A stretch of 64,000 nt of DNA, taken from contig CP048838.1 in assembly GCA_012317185.1 (NCBI GenBank), positions 3,410,001 to 3,474,000 of the forward strand, given 5' to 3'. Shown here in pieces: positions 51,707-61,169 of this stretch. A program made the translations under genes and the position numbers. Position 1 is the first letter of the stretch, and every line of letters starts with the position of its first letter. The DNA is from [Clostridium] innocuum. GTDB taxonomy: Bacteria; Bacillota_I; Bacilli_A; Erysipelotrichales; Erysipelotrichaceae. Below the pieces are notes generated by a model. The model saw nothing but the letters and a program-made list of their open reading frames with translations. It did not search any database and was not told the DNA's origin.

Positions 51707-53410
51707 ATGGCTCGTCTCATCATCTACAATGATTATCTCAATGCAGGGAGCGATCCGTCTCATGTCCTGCAAAGTCTGGACTATATAGCCAAAAGAGAAG
51801 GTGTGGAAAAGAATGGGATGGAAGAACGTCTGAGCGATATGAAGCGGCAGTTGAATCCTGCGACGGCCAGCCGTCAGGTGACGGAGAGGCAAAGAGTTCT
51901 GATCAACGCCCTATTAGAGGAATATCCGGATCTGAAAGAAGATATCCCCTATGAGGAATATAAAAAGGATCAGAACATGTATACGGCAAGCAGATTCATC
52001 GCGGAGCTGGCAGAGCGTCTGGAGGAGCTGACGATGGGAAACGAGATCTATGCGAATTATATAGCAGAGAGACCGGGCGTCGATAAGGACGTCGATCAGG
52101 AGCATGGGCTGTTCGATGAAGGAGGAGCCGCAGATCTGCAAGCGATACGTTCAGAATTACAGCAGCATAGTGGAAACGTATGGCGCAGCATCATTTCTTT
52201 ACGCCGCAATGATGCAGAAGAGTTCGATAGAGATGATCAAGAAAGTTGGAGGAGCTTGCTACAGCAGCATGTCCCTTCCCTTGCGAAAGGTATGGGGATA
52301 CCGATCGAGCATTTCCGATGGTGTGCCGCATTTCATGACGAATCCTATCATCCGCATGTCCATATGATGTACTGGTCGATCAAGGAAGGAGAAGGCTTCT
52401 GCAGCAAACAGACGCTCCATGATTTCAAAAGTGGACTCGTGAATGACATCTTCAGCAATGAATTGTGGTTGTACCGGGAGTTCAAGCAGGCAAAGCGGCA
52501 GGAACTGGAGGAACGTTTCCTGTTGAAGGAGAGCGATCCTTTGGAGAAGAAAAACGATGCCTGTTATAAAGCATGCATGAAGCAGGTACCAGCACAGATC
52601 GTAGAGGATATGGAACGATTGTCTACCCTGCTTCCTGACAGTGGCAGCAAGGCATATATGTATCAAAGCAGGGATATAAAACAAGAGATCGATCTAATCG
52701 TAGCGAAGATACTATCCGAGGAGAGCATCAAGCCGATCTTTCATGAATATATGTGCAGTCAGAGAGAACTGGCTGCTTTTTATATGTCGGATGATTCGAA
52801 GGCCATGAAAGCTTACATGGACCAGACCCTGGAAAGACTGATACATCCCGGAAAGAAGGATCGAAAGGTGCTCCATAACATGGTGCTGCAGCAGGCACAT
52901 CAGATCAAGGAACAAAGGTTCATAGCAAGATTGAAGCTGGAGCCTATGCTGCAGGACATCATCGAAAGGATGAAAACGAAACAGATCTCTGCAGAGGAGA
53001 TCAGAGATCCGAAAAGAGTCGCGAAAAGCATCTATCGGATATATGGAATTCTGGGAAGACCTGCCGAGGAGGCTCTGGAGGCGGCAGCTGCCGTCATCCG
53101 GGATGAGGAAAAACGTATGGAGCTCTATCTGGATATCAAGAGCGATGACACGCTCAGGCACATGACGAGAGCTGATTGGAAGCTGTTGAAGGATACCTAC
53201 CTATCGAAGGCAGAGCAGGAAACACAGACCGATGTCCGTGCTGATCATACGCTGCATTCCTGTGCCAAGCTCCTGCATGGTATGCTCAGCTTCATGACGA
53301 TCGAGACGAGACAAAATACGCAGGAAGCTGCCCGTCTGCATAATGCTATCCTACGAGATGAAAGGATGATCCGGATGTCAAAGTGGAAACGAGAGGCAAG
53401 AACGACGTGA
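51707..53410 (+). CDS. MobP-type relaxase
   Basis: A 567-residue protein. The N-terminal domain holds the relaxase histidine motif AAFHDESYHPHVHMMYW (about 205-222), which binds the metal for strand nicking, after a region RSIISLRRNDAEEFDRD typical of MobP/MobL enzymes. The C-terminal half is helical and basic. It cuts the element at oriT and pilots the strand to the coupling protein. ATG 51707 is used; TTG at 51701 overlaps the previous stop. Confidence 0.88.
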   Translation: MARLIIYNDYLNAGSDPSHVLQSLDYIAKREGVEKNGMEERLSDMKRQLNPATASRQVTERQRVLINALLEEYPDLKEDIPYEEYKKDQNMYTASRFIAELAERLEELTMGNEIYANYIAERPGVDKDVDQEHGLFDEGGAADLQAIRSELQQHSGNVWRSIISLRRNDAEEFDRDDQESWRSLLQQHVPSLAKGMGIPIEHFRWCAAFHDESYHPHVHMMYWSIKEGEGFCSKQTLHDFKSGLVNDIFSNELWLYREFKQAKRQELEERFLLKESDPLEKKNDACYKACMKQVPAQIVEDMERLSTLLPDSGSKAYMYQSRDIKQEIDLIVAKILSEESIKPIFHEYMCSQRELAAFYMSDDSKAMKAYMDQTLERLIHPGKKDRKVLHNMVLQQAHQIKEQRFIARLKLEPMLQDIIERMKTKQISAEEIRDPKRVAKSIYRIYGILGRPAEEALEAAAAVIRDEEKRMELYLDIKSDDTLRHMTRADWKLLKDTYLSKAEQETQTDVRADHTLHSCAKLLHGMLSFMTIETRQNTQEAARLHNAILRDERMIRMSKWKREARTT

Positions 53411-54072
53411 TAGGATATGAAAAAGAAGAATATGAGAACAATCTTACGAGCGTCGAACATATCCAGAGTGGTAAGCTCTATTGGATGATCCTCGATGCTG
53501 ATTATATGGAATACCTGAAGCGCATCGATCCTCATATACCGGATCATGATTACGGTCCTGATCATATAAAACCGTTCTATGGTCCCCTCATCCGGAAGGA
53601 TGGGATATGCTATGTGGCGGGCGTCAGTCATTATATACCGGACAAGCATGATAAGATACCGGCGAATCTTACATTTCAGAAATTGTACGATCATGAATTT
53701 CAGAAGATGGTCGCTGTGAGCAATCTGAGATATATGTTCCCGGTACCGGAGGAATGCATAGAGAGACTCGATTACAGAAATATCGATCGCTATGTCACCT
53801 TCCATTCACAGCGAGACCGTTACAATCAAGTGAATCTCTTGAAGAAGATGCTGCATGCATTAAATGATTCGGCATTACAAAAAAGAGCGGTGCAGATAAG
53901 GAGTATGAAGCTGCATGAGGTACGGCACTATTTGATCGATCGCTGTCTCGACCTCGGAAAACTGGAACAGGCCGCTCATCAGTATGCAGCAGAAGTTATC
54001 GGGCTGCAGGAGCAGGATATAACCGAGATGGCAGAGGAGCTCTATGAAGAAGCACCGACGATAAGACTATGA
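53407..54072 (+). CDS. ToxN/AbiQ-like protein in the mobilisation operon
   Basis: A 221-residue protein. Residues about 25-125 follow the ToxN/AbiQ endoribonuclease pattern: YWMILDADYMEYLKRID, KPFYGPLI, VSHYIPDKHDKIP and LRYMFPVPEECIE. The C-terminal half is a helical extension longer than in classical ToxN (about 170 residues). GTG 53407 overlaps the relaxase stop, with AGAGG ten bases upstream. Type III antitoxins are repeat RNAs encoded just upstream; none is visible here, so it may have another control or role. Confidence 0.72.
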   Translation: MIGYEKEEYENNLTSVEHIQSGKLYWMILDADYMEYLKRIDPHIPDHDYGPDHIKPFYGPLIRKDGICYVAGVSHYIPDKHDKIPANLTFQKLYDHEFQKMVAVSNLRYMFPVPEECIERLDYRNIDRYVTFHSQRDRYNQVNLLKKMLHALNDSALQKRAVQIRSMKLHEVRHYLIDRCLDLGKLEQAAHQYAAEVIGLQEQDITEMAEELYEEAPTIRL

Positions 54073-54082
54073 AGGAGGGCTT

Positions 54083-56044
54083 ATGAACGAGATGATACAT
54101 ATAACACCTGTTTCGATCATCGCATTCATCGTGATCGGGATATGTGTAATGGCCATGGCATGGATATCCGGAAGTTCGCGAAAACTGGATAGGTTCAAAG
54201 CAAAGGAAGTAGGAGATGGACAGCACGGGAACGATCGATTCATGACAGAACGGGAAGCCAAGGATTTCTATACAGTGATACGATTACCGGAAGAGATCGA
54301 GGATCATAGCGGGGAGTATCCGGAAGGGCGGATCATACACTATGATGAGACGACGAGAGAGGCTTACATCGACACGACGAATACACATGCCAGGATCGTC
54401 GCACCGACAGAATCCGGAAAGAGTACAGAATATGTCATCCCGAACGTACAATACAATATCATGGCCGGGACCAGCATGATCATCCCGGATACGAAGAAGG
54501 AGATCTATGAGAAGACAGCGCAGGATGCCAGGAACTGTGGATTCGAGACATACGTTATAGATTTTCAGGATCCGGAGCTTTCTGTACAGATCGATCTATT
54601 TGAGGATATCAATGAATATATGGATCACCATCTAACGCACGGAGACATCAAATCGAAGGCTGCCTGCGAAGACGCTGCAGGAGCGCTCGCTATGGATATC
54701 GTATATTCCCGTGATCGTGGAAATAATGAGAATCCCTTCTTCGCTCAAGCGAGCAAGGGCGTGATCCATAGCCTGATTCTATTACTCTCTATGTTTGCAG
54801 AACCGAAGTATAAGCATCTGGGAAGCATCAACAATATCCTTCATGGCATGCTGGAAGCGCCGAAGGACAAGAGCGATAAGACGCCGATGATCCTGAAGAT
54901 CATGCGGAAGCTGCCGGACGATTTCGGCGCAAAGAAATATCTGGGAGCTGCATTTGCGGCCGCTGAAGAAACGGAGACCAATATCTATTCCTCGGTCCTG
55001 GGAGATCTGGAGCCTTACATCAATGCATTGGCCGAGCAGATCATCGCGAAGCCCGCTCATGCGGGGAAGAAATTCTCGTATCGCGATCTATTGGATAAGA
55101 AGAGTATATTATATATCGTCATCCCGGAGCATAAGCCGCAGTTCCGCTCTTATGCGTCGATCATCATCCGAAAGCTATATAATCAGCTCACGGAATATGC
55201 GAATACATTACCGGGGAAAAAGCTGCCGAGAAGGATCTTGTTGGAATGGGAAGAGTTCGCCTTGTATCCTAAGGTCAACGAAGTGGAGGATTGGCTGGCC
55301 ATCATGCGTGGCAGAGGGATCATCGGTGATTTCATCTACCAGTCAGACCATCAGCTGAAGAACAAATACGGAGAAGATATCATGAAGATCATGATGGATC
55401 AATGCGCAGTATCGATCTACCTGGCACTATCTCAGGAGGATACGGATACAGCAGAGCGTCTATCGAAGGCGATCGGAACGAAGACGATAAAGACCGGCTC
55501 TATCAGTGTCAGCCACGATTCTGGCAAGAGTGGCTCCCTGTTCGGGAGTACGAGTCATTCCGAGACCGAGCAAATGATGGAACAGGCGCTGATGAGGGTG
55601 CCGGAGCTGCTGCATATGGATCAAGCCGGCATGAAACTGCTCCTACGACGGAATCAATATCCATTCAAGACACATCTGTGCAGATACTATCTTCCGGAAT
55701 GGGGACTGTGGCCGGCAGAAAGCAAGGGAGAAGAGACGATCAATGAAATGAGCGGGATCGATTATATGACATACGATCACCTCATGTATGCGATCGATGA
55801 GCACATGGAACGTCACGCTCCGATCGTTTCTGTAAAAGAGACGGAGCTGGAGGACAGAAAAGAGCGAGAGCTTGAGGGACTTGAGCTCGTGGCAGATCAG
55901 CTGTACAAGCTGACCGGAGACCGCCGGTGTGCGGAGCTCGTACTGGAAAAAAGCTATGGCGAGCTGATCGTCTATATGGACAGATATAAGAAGATCATCA
56001 GTAAATATGAGCTCCAGCAGCTGCTGGAACCATACGCGGAATGA
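54083..56044 (+). CDS. virD4: VirD4/TraG-type coupling protein
   Basis: A 653-residue ATPase with one N-terminal membrane helix (about 8-28). Walker A reads APTESGKST (107-115), where the usual first glycine is alanine, and Walker B is in RRILLEWEEFALYP. It links the relaxosome to the channel built by the genes at 31.4-36.7 kb. GAAGGAGGGC precedes the ATG. Confidence 0.92.
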   Translation: MNEMIHITPVSIIAFIVIGICVMAMAWISGSSRKLDRFKAKEVGDGQHGNDRFMTEREAKDFYTVIRLPEEIEDHSGEYPEGRIIHYDETTREAYIDTTNTHARIVAPTESGKSTEYVIPNVQYNIMAGTSMIIPDTKKEIYEKTAQDARNCGFETYVIDFQDPELSVQIDLFEDINEYMDHHLTHGDIKSKAACEDAAGALAMDIVYSRDRGNNENPFFAQASKGVIHSLILLLSMFAEPKYKHLGSINNILHGMLEAPKDKSDKTPMILKIMRKLPDDFGAKKYLGAAFAAAEETETNIYSSVLGDLEPYINALAEQIIAKPAHAGKKFSYRDLLDKKSILYIVIPEHKPQFRSYASIIIRKLYNQLTEYANTLPGKKLPRRILLEWEEFALYPKVNEVEDWLAIMRGRGIIGDFIYQSDHQLKNKYGEDIMKIMMDQCAVSIYLALSQEDTDTAERLSKAIGTKTIKTGSISVSHDSGKSGSLFGSTSHSETEQMMEQALMRVPELLHMDQAGMKLLLRRNQYPFKTHLCRYYLPEWGLWPAESKGEETINEMSGIDYMTYDHLMYAIDEHMERHAPIVSVKETELEDRKERELEGLELVADQLYKLTGDRRCAELVLEKSYGELIVYMDRYKKIISKYELQQLLEPYAE

Positions 56045-56058
56045 GGAGAGATACGAAT

Positions 56059-56886
56059 ATGTTAATGATGCAATATGTACATGAGCGGATGCTGGAATTG
56101 GTGAGAAAGAGCTATCCGGAGGATTATGAAAGATATCGCCATTTCTATATCCGATTCGAATTCAAGGAAAAGAAGAGCAGCTACTCGAAATATATCTTCG
56201 AGAAGAGGATCCTGCAGATAACTACCTTATCCAGAGAGCCGGCAGATATCCTGCTCTCTTTGATCCTGGAGCTGGCACATCATATCGATATCATCCGGCG
56301 GAAAGAGACGCATGATGACCGGACATATCTGCTTATCGTCCGGAAATTATTAGATACAGCATTGAAGCAGAATATGATCCTACCCTCGGAGCTGTACCGT
56401 ACAGGCATCCGGGGACTGAAGGATCGGTTGCAAGAGAATTTCGGTTCCTTTCAAAGCTGGAGATGTGAGCCGAGACAGGAAAGTGAGCATGTATATATCT
56501 TGGTTTTCGATGCTTATATGATCAAGAATCTATTGAAGGCGAACAGCTATCGGTATGATCCGGATCAGCAAGCCTGGAGCAAGTATATAAAGGCAGAAGA
56601 ATACGATGACGAACTGTATTTTCTGAGCCAATATCAGAATCGAGCAGACTTCAGGATCATCAAGGACAATACGTTCTACATACGACCATGTTATTGTTTG
56701 AAGATAGAGACCTATTCGATTGAAGATAAGGAGCTATGGAAAGCTTTCTCTTATCATTATCGACCCACAGAAAAAAAGTGGTATAAATATATCTATGCCG
56801 CAGATCTGAGGATCGAACTGGAGATGATCCAGGATCTGCCGAAGCAAAAGATAACGATTTCAAGAATCAAAGCAGCTCGCGCTTGA
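56059..56886 (+). CDS. Hypothetical protein at the end of the mobilisation operon
   Basis: A 275-residue basic protein. The first half contains LILELAHHIDIIRR, a degenerate metallopeptidase-like helix of SprT type. The second half has two similar segments, SYRYDPDQQAWSKYI and SYHYRPTEKKWYKYI, like small DUF5710-type nucleic-acid-binding repeats. AGGAGAG before ATG 56059 sets the start. It may be a DNA-binding accessory of transfer. Confidence 0.6.
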   Translation: MLMMQYVHERMLELVRKSYPEDYERYRHFYIRFEFKEKKSSYSKYIFEKRILQITTLSREPADILLSLILELAHHIDIIRRKETHDDRTYLLIVRKLLDTALKQNMILPSELYRTGIRGLKDRLQENFGSFQSWRCEPRQESEHVYILVFDAYMIKNLLKANSYRYDPDQQAWSKYIKAEEYDDELYFLSQYQNRADFRIIKDNTFYIRPCYCLKIETYSIEDKELWKAFSYHYRPTEKKWYKYIYAADLRIELEMIQDLPKQKITISRIKAARA

Positions 56887-56938
56887 GAGCATCTATCGTA
56901 GCTTATATAAGGGGCTGTGAAAGGATAGGATGATGGAA

Positions 56939-56978
56939 AAAGAAGCCGCTTCTATGCGAGAGAGCAGCTTCTTTTCAT
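56939..56978 (+). terminator. Terminator at the end of the mobilisation operon
   Basis: AAAGAAGC pairs with GCTTCTTT, with a small CGC/GCG hairpin inside, followed by TTTTC. Confidence 0.7.
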
Positions 56979-56989
56979 TTGCAATCATG

Positions 56990-57190
56990 ACCGGAATATT
57001 GTATAAACGTGCTGTCTGATCTGTCATAATACATAGATTTCACAAAGACATACAATGTATCCAGTGACGTTCAGACATTGCCGGCTCTACGCCAGTTTTA
57101 TGATGGTATATCGATATCGTTCATCTACATATTTATGATATTCTATTTACTATAGTCCTTTCGCGACGACTGGATAATGGATGAATAGAG
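56990..57190. other. AT-rich intergenic stretch
   Basis: No gene, repeat or tRNA-like sequence is visible between the mobilisation terminator and the small-RNA promoter. Base composition drops sharply in GC here compared with the element to the left. Confidence 0.5.
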
Positions 57191-57192
57191 TA

Positions 57193-57221
57193 TTTACAAA
57201 AAGAATTTGGTATGATAATAT
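57193..57221 (+). promoter_or_regulatory. Promoter of the candidate small RNA
   Basis: TTTACA (57193-57198), 17-base spacer, TAATAT (57216-57221) with an extended TG one base upstream of the -10. Confidence 0.55.
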
Positions 57222-57227
57222 AATATT

Positions 57228-57315
57228 GTTTTCAAGGGAAGGTTCACTTTATATGTAACCCCCCCTTCCCTTGGGATGGCGAAGGATGCATGTCTTTAAG
57301 ACATGCGTCCTTTTT
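57228..57315 (+). ncRNA. Candidate small RNA with own promoter and terminator
   Basis: A transcript of about 90 bases would hold hairpin 1 (CAAGGGAAGG, 57233-57242, with CCTTCCCTTG, 57264-57273, perfect) and a strong terminator hairpin (GGATGCATGTCT, 57284-57295, with AGACATGCGTCC, then TTTTT). Between the arms of hairpin 1 is a run of C. No reading frame of note is inside. Target or protein partner unknown. Confidence 0.55.
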
Positions 57316-57317
57316 AT

Positions 57318-57770
57318 AAACGTAGAAATTTATGTTTTTATTATACAAAACTTATACGAAACGTAACAGCATTTCTGCTGAATCAGCATTGTATCATATT
57401 GTGCAATATATTAAAACCCCTTTAAATAAAGTTTTTTTACTTTCATGATTCTATTTCTTATTACATGACATTTTAAAAGTGTGAGAAGTTTGTGAGAAAA
57501 CACATAAAAAATATATACTTTCTAAATTTATTTTAGGCTTTAAGTAAAAGGCTCGCGCATCACGATAGCTGGTACTCATGAGTATATATGGGCATGTGGA
57601 AAAAGCCTAGCTATTTATTTAGTATCTCATAAAATAATAAATGTAATTAAAAATCATCAGATATGGAATTTTTTGTTTTTTCCTTCACTTCATAAATAGA
57701 TTTATGTTTTTATTTGCATCCAAATAGCAATTTTGTAATTGAAACCGTTTTCTTAAGAAATCTTAAATAT
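57318..57770. other. AT-rich intergenic stretch with palindrome and cre-like site
   Basis: No gene is seen. It holds the palindrome TACTCATGAGTA near 57578-57589 and a CcpA-operator-like TGAAACCGTTTTCT at 57740-57753 (13 of 14 consensus positions) upstream of the secreted-protein gene. Confidence 0.45.
57740..57753 (+). promoter_or_regulatory. cre-like operator upstream of the secreted protein gene
   Basis: TGAAACCGTTTTCT fits the catabolite-control consensus at 13 of 14 positions. A candidate promoter TTGATT-16-TAAATT (57773-57800) follows, so binding could affect its use. Confidence 0.4.
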
Positions 57771-57827
57771 AGTTGATTTTTCATAGTAATTTGTTAAATT
57801 AGTTATATAAAGCAAAGGGGTGGTCAT

Positions 57828-57851
57828 ATGGTAATGATTGATGTTTTCTAA
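57828..57851 (+). CDS. Possible 7-residue leader peptide
   Basis: AAAGGGG lies before an ATG opening MVMIDVF and stop, 32 bases before the next gene. It may be chance. Confidence 0.22.
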   Translation: MVMIDVF

Positions 57852-57883
57852 AAAAGACTAATAAAATTAAGGGAGGTAACTAT

Positions 57884-58399
57884 ATGAAGAAAATTATTTT
57901 ATCAGTCATAACGTGCGCATTAGCGAGTATCTCATTTTCTGAATCATGCTCAGCGAATGCTAAGGAAGTGTCCAAAAGCTGTTCTCCTATCATCGTATCT
58001 GAAAATAATATACAAGATGACGATTATATCTATTGGGATTTCCATTATATTTCTGATACAGACTTTGAAATCATCGTACCATACGAAGAAGGTAGAAATA
58101 AAACATCTGGTTCATATGAAGAGAACATCACTAGAATCGAGACCAGATCTGCATCCGGTGTGGCTGCCTGGGTGTTTGGAACATGTCAAGTAATCCAATG
58201 GGTTTCGAATAAAGATATCTGTGGGCATTTAGTAAGGCAATCAATAAATCTTTTAAAAACAACAGGGAAGCCTTTACCGAATGGAAAATATAAAGTAACA
58301 TACACTTATGTCTCAGGAAGAGTACCAGGATGTGAGCCAATCCATTCCGGTGTTTGCAATAGCGGATACTGGAAAATCACTTATCAGAAAATAGGATAA
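57884..58399 (+). CDS. Secreted cysteine-rich protein
   Basis: A 171-residue protein with signal peptide (about 1-25, ILSVITCALASISFSESCSA). The mature part has a segment GVAAWVFGTCQVIQWVSN and several Cys (CGHLV, GCEPIHSGVCNSGYW), so disulfides are likely. AAGGGAGG precedes the ATG. It is followed at once by a small membrane protein, an arrangement seen for bacteriocin-immunity pairs. No known family was recognised. Confidence 0.65.
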   Translation: MKKIILSVITCALASISFSESCSANAKEVSKSCSPIIVSENNIQDDDYIYWDFHYISDTDFEIIVPYEEGRNKTSGSYEENITRIETRSASGVAAWVFGTCQVIQWVSNKDICGHLVRQSINLLKTTGKPLPNGKYKVTYTYVSGRVPGCEPIHSGVCNSGYWKITYQKIG

Positions 58400-58405
58400 A
58401 AGACT

Positions 58406-58579
58406 ATGAATTTAAATTTATTAAAAACTGTTCTTGGCTACCTTGTATGCATTACCTATATCGCCGGTTACATTTTCAAAATACATAAAGATATTATTCT
58501 TCCTATCGGCGTCATATTCTTTGTTTTTTATATCATCGTATCTCTATTAAAATGGTCTAAAAATAAAAAACCGACATAA
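58406..58579 (+). CDS. 57-residue two-pass membrane protein
   Basis: The frame opens six bases after the secreted-protein gene with AGGATAAA upstream. The product has two membrane segments (about 8-23 and 30-48) and a basic tail. It could be an immunity or export partner of the secreted protein; inferred from position. Confidence 0.55.
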   Translation: MNLNLLKTVLGYLVCITYIAGYIFKIHKDIILPIGVIFFVFYIIVSLLKWSKNKKPT

Positions 58580-58591
58580 AAGTTGGTTTTT
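58565..58591 (+). terminator. Terminator of the secreted-protein pair
   Basis: AACCGAC pairs with GTTGGTT (one G-T pair), with T-run behind, overlapping the end of the small membrane gene. Confidence 0.65.
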
Positions 58592-58804
58592 ATTGAATAT
58601 ATAAAACTGGATAGGGATAAATCAACCTTTAAAAGTCATAGGGATTTTTACTTTTAGAAAGTGATAACCTTTAAACACTTTTAGGATGAATTTCTCTATC
58701 TTTTTTGTTACAGTATTTTTAGAAAGATTGGACGTTAAAAAAAGATAGAAAACCACTAACCGACCAAAGTTCTGTGATTTCTATCCGTCCTCTAAGACAA
58801 TATT

Positions 58805-59326
58805 ATGATACTGAAAATTACCAACGACTTCAACATGATTTTGAATGAAAATGATTATCAGGCTTTTGTTGCTTCGATTGATTTACTTTCTTTATATTGT
58901 CCTGTTTGTGGTGTTGTTGGTTTTTTTATCTTATACGGACACTATAAAAGATTTGTGATTACAGATGATGTATCTAATGATTGTAAAATAAGCATTCGTG
59001 TTCAGCGTATCCAGTGTACTCAATGTAGATCCACTCACTCCTTGCTTCCAACTAATTTTGTTCCTTTTACGCAGTTCACTTATCTTTTCATTTACTATAT
59101 TGTCACACTTGATGAGAATGATGATTTGATTACTTCTTTTGATGTTGCACTACAAACAGTTCGTAAGGTTAAAGCTCGTGTGATTGCTTTTTGGGATTCA
59201 TTATTTCCAGATTGGAGAGATCTCAAGCAGAACGACTTAAAGATAGAATCTTTAAAGCGTCATAAGATCCTCTTTGGATCCACTCATGAGTATCATTCAA
59301 TTTATATACCACCAACAGAGCTGTAA
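58805..59326 (+). CDS. DUF6431-type transposon-associated protein
   Basis: A 173-residue protein with two zinc-binding pairs (YCPVCGVV, then QCTQCRSTH) and a helical basic end. Proteins like this precede ISL3-type transposases in many Firmicutes. No strong ribosome site. It probably helps bind the element ends. Confidence 0.6.
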   Translation: MILKITNDFNMILNENDYQAFVASIDLLSLYCPVCGVVGFFILYGHYKRFVITDDVSNDCKISIRVQRIQCTQCRSTHSLLPTNFVPFTQFTYLFIYYIVTLDENDDLITSFDVALQTVRKVKARVIAFWDSLFPDWRDLKQNDLKIESLKRHKILFGSTHEYHSIYIPPTEL

Positions 59327-59383
59327 CTCGGATTCTAATTTCTTTTGATATTATGTCATTGAAATTAGAAGGGAGATGATCTT

Positions 59384-60760
59384 ATGATCGATAATGATGC
59401 TTTCAAACTGTTGTTAAACAATCTTTTTCACCTGAATCCTGATGATATTGCCAATATTCTCTGTACTACATTCAATAAGATGATGGTTCTTATTGTTACA
59501 CTTGCAGATAAACATCAGGCTTGTCCATACTGTGGGTTTACTGCGCCCAAAATTAAGGAGTATGTGACCAAGGAAGTCACTCATTCAGCACTTACCACAC
59601 AGAAATGCATAATAAAATACAGGGCGCGTCGCTACAAATGTCCTGTTTGTGGAAAGACCTATTATGAATTCAATCCCTTTGTCTTCAAATCTCAGAAAAT
59701 ATCGATCCTCACTGTGCATAATATTCTGAAGGATCTGAAAGACTTCAACGAAACATTTACTTCTGTTGCCAGAAGATACCATGTTTCTCCTACTTCCGTT
59801 TCTACTATTTTCGATAATCATGTGGACATTGCCAGAAACAAGCTTCCGGAAATCATCAATTTTGATGAGATAATATGCCTTCAAATCCGAAAAAAGTAAA
59901 TATGTCTGCGTTCTTCTTGATTTTAAAAAGCAGGTTCCCGTTGATGTTCTACCGAACCGTAAAAAGGAATATCTTTTAAACTACTTTCAAAAGATCCCTT
60001 TAGAAGAACGCAAAAAGGTAAAATACGCCTGTTCAGACATGTATGAAGTATATCGGGATGTTGTACATAAGGTGTTTCCCAACTGTATCTGCCTGTTGGA
60101 CTATTTCCATCTTTCACAAGATTTCCATAAAAAATGAATGAGGTGCGTATCAAAGTCATGAAAGGATACAAAGATGACAAGGCTTCGGATGAATACTATC
60201 TTCTAAAGAAATTCAACTGGCTATTATTTAAAAATCCAGAAGATGAAGATAAATATGGAAGACTGTTTGATGTAGAACGTGAACGCAAATACAACTCTCA
60301 CTTTAAAAGCTATATGAACTACTACGATTTAAGAAAGAAACTTCTCGAAATCAATAATGATCTAACTATTTGTTACTCATTAAAACTAGAACTTGTAGAC
60401 TTCTATTCAAAATCTACAATCGACAATGCGAAAGTGAATCTAGAAAAACTGATTCGCAGCTGCATTGATACAAACATTGAAGAAATGATCAAATTCTCTA
60501 ATAATCTTATTAACTGGAAACAGGAGATCATTAATTCATTTACGATTGTAGGTACTGAATATAAAGTTGAAGCAGACAAAGGCCAGGTGGTGGTCTGCAA
60601 TAAAAAAGTGAATAATGCGATCATTGAGGATCGAAACAAGATTATCAAGTGTATCAAGAACAACGCCAATGGCTACACCAACTGGCTTCGCTTCCGCAAT
60701 CGCGTAATGTATGTACTCGATCCAGACGCAACATTCAGCCTAGAGCCAAAGGAGAAATAA
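59384..60760 (+). pseudogene. ISL3-family transposase with two frameshifts
   Basis: Frame 1 (59384-59899) has the zinc finger (CPYCGFT, then CPVCGKTYYEF), HTH and the first catalytic region NFDE. A one-base shift near 59875 moves into a frame with YVCVLLDFKKQVPVD and CSDMYEVYRDV, ending FHLSQDFHKK. A second shift in a run of six A near 60132 moves into the last frame (60134-60760), which carries the C-terminus. One missing A restores FHKKMNEVR. The full protein would be about 450 residues; as it stands it is inactive. Confidence 0.75.
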
Positions 60761-60762
60761 TT

Positions 60763-60939
60763 ATGGATGCACAGGATATTATTGAACTGATCGAATACTT
60801 CAGAAAACTACAAAACAATGAATTAGAATTCCAAATCGAAGAATTACGCGGTTACATAGACATAAGATTTGAAGAACTGTATGACCGATTAACAGAATAC
60901 ATTGATTTGAATTATTCGGACTCAAATCACCCATTATAA
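60763..60939 (+). CDS. 58-residue acidic passenger protein
   Basis: AAAGGAG precedes the ATG two bases after the transposase stop. The product is helical and acidic (DIIELIEYFRKLQNNELEFQ). It is likely part of the insertion sequence. Function unknown. Confidence 0.45.
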   Translation: MDAQDIIELIEYFRKLQNNELEFQIEELRGYIDIRFEELYDRLTEYIDLNYSDSNHPL

Positions 60940-60941
60940 AA

Positions 60942-60969
60942 GGAGCAGAGATTTCAACATCTCTGCTCC
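60942..60969. terminator. Strong hairpin inside the right end of the insertion sequence
   Basis: GGAGCAGAGAT pairs perfectly with ATCTCTGCTCC across a 6-base loop. It lacks a T-run, so it may block outside transcription only partly. Confidence 0.5.
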
Positions 60970-61155
60970 CTAGTTAATAATTCTTTAAACACTCATAGGG
61001 TTTTCAACCCTACAATTTTTGAAGCCAACTTTTAGTCGACCCTATCTAATTGCGGATTCCCACAAAAAATCAGTAGTATTAAGCATGTAGGTTTAGCTTG
61101 TATTCACAATCACTATCCTGTTTGCAGATTTATATTAACACATAGTTTCCCATAA

Positions 61156-61169
61156 TGCAACCGTTTCCA
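61156..61169. promoter_or_regulatory. Weak cre-like sequence
   Basis: TGCAACCGTTTCCA fits 12 of 14 catabolite-control positions, but it lies downstream of the minus-strand sugar operon, so a role is doubtful. Confidence 0.2.

Larger units (their letters stand above)
58610..61046 (+). mobile_element. ISL3-like insertion sequence, inactive
   Basis: The region holds a DUF6431-type gene, a broken ISL3 transposase and a small passenger gene. Imperfect inverted ends begin GATAGGG (58610) and end CCCTATC (61046), with further matches inside. Flanking 8-base target duplications were not found, so the exact limits are uncertain. It is AT-rich like its surroundings. Confidence 0.6.
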
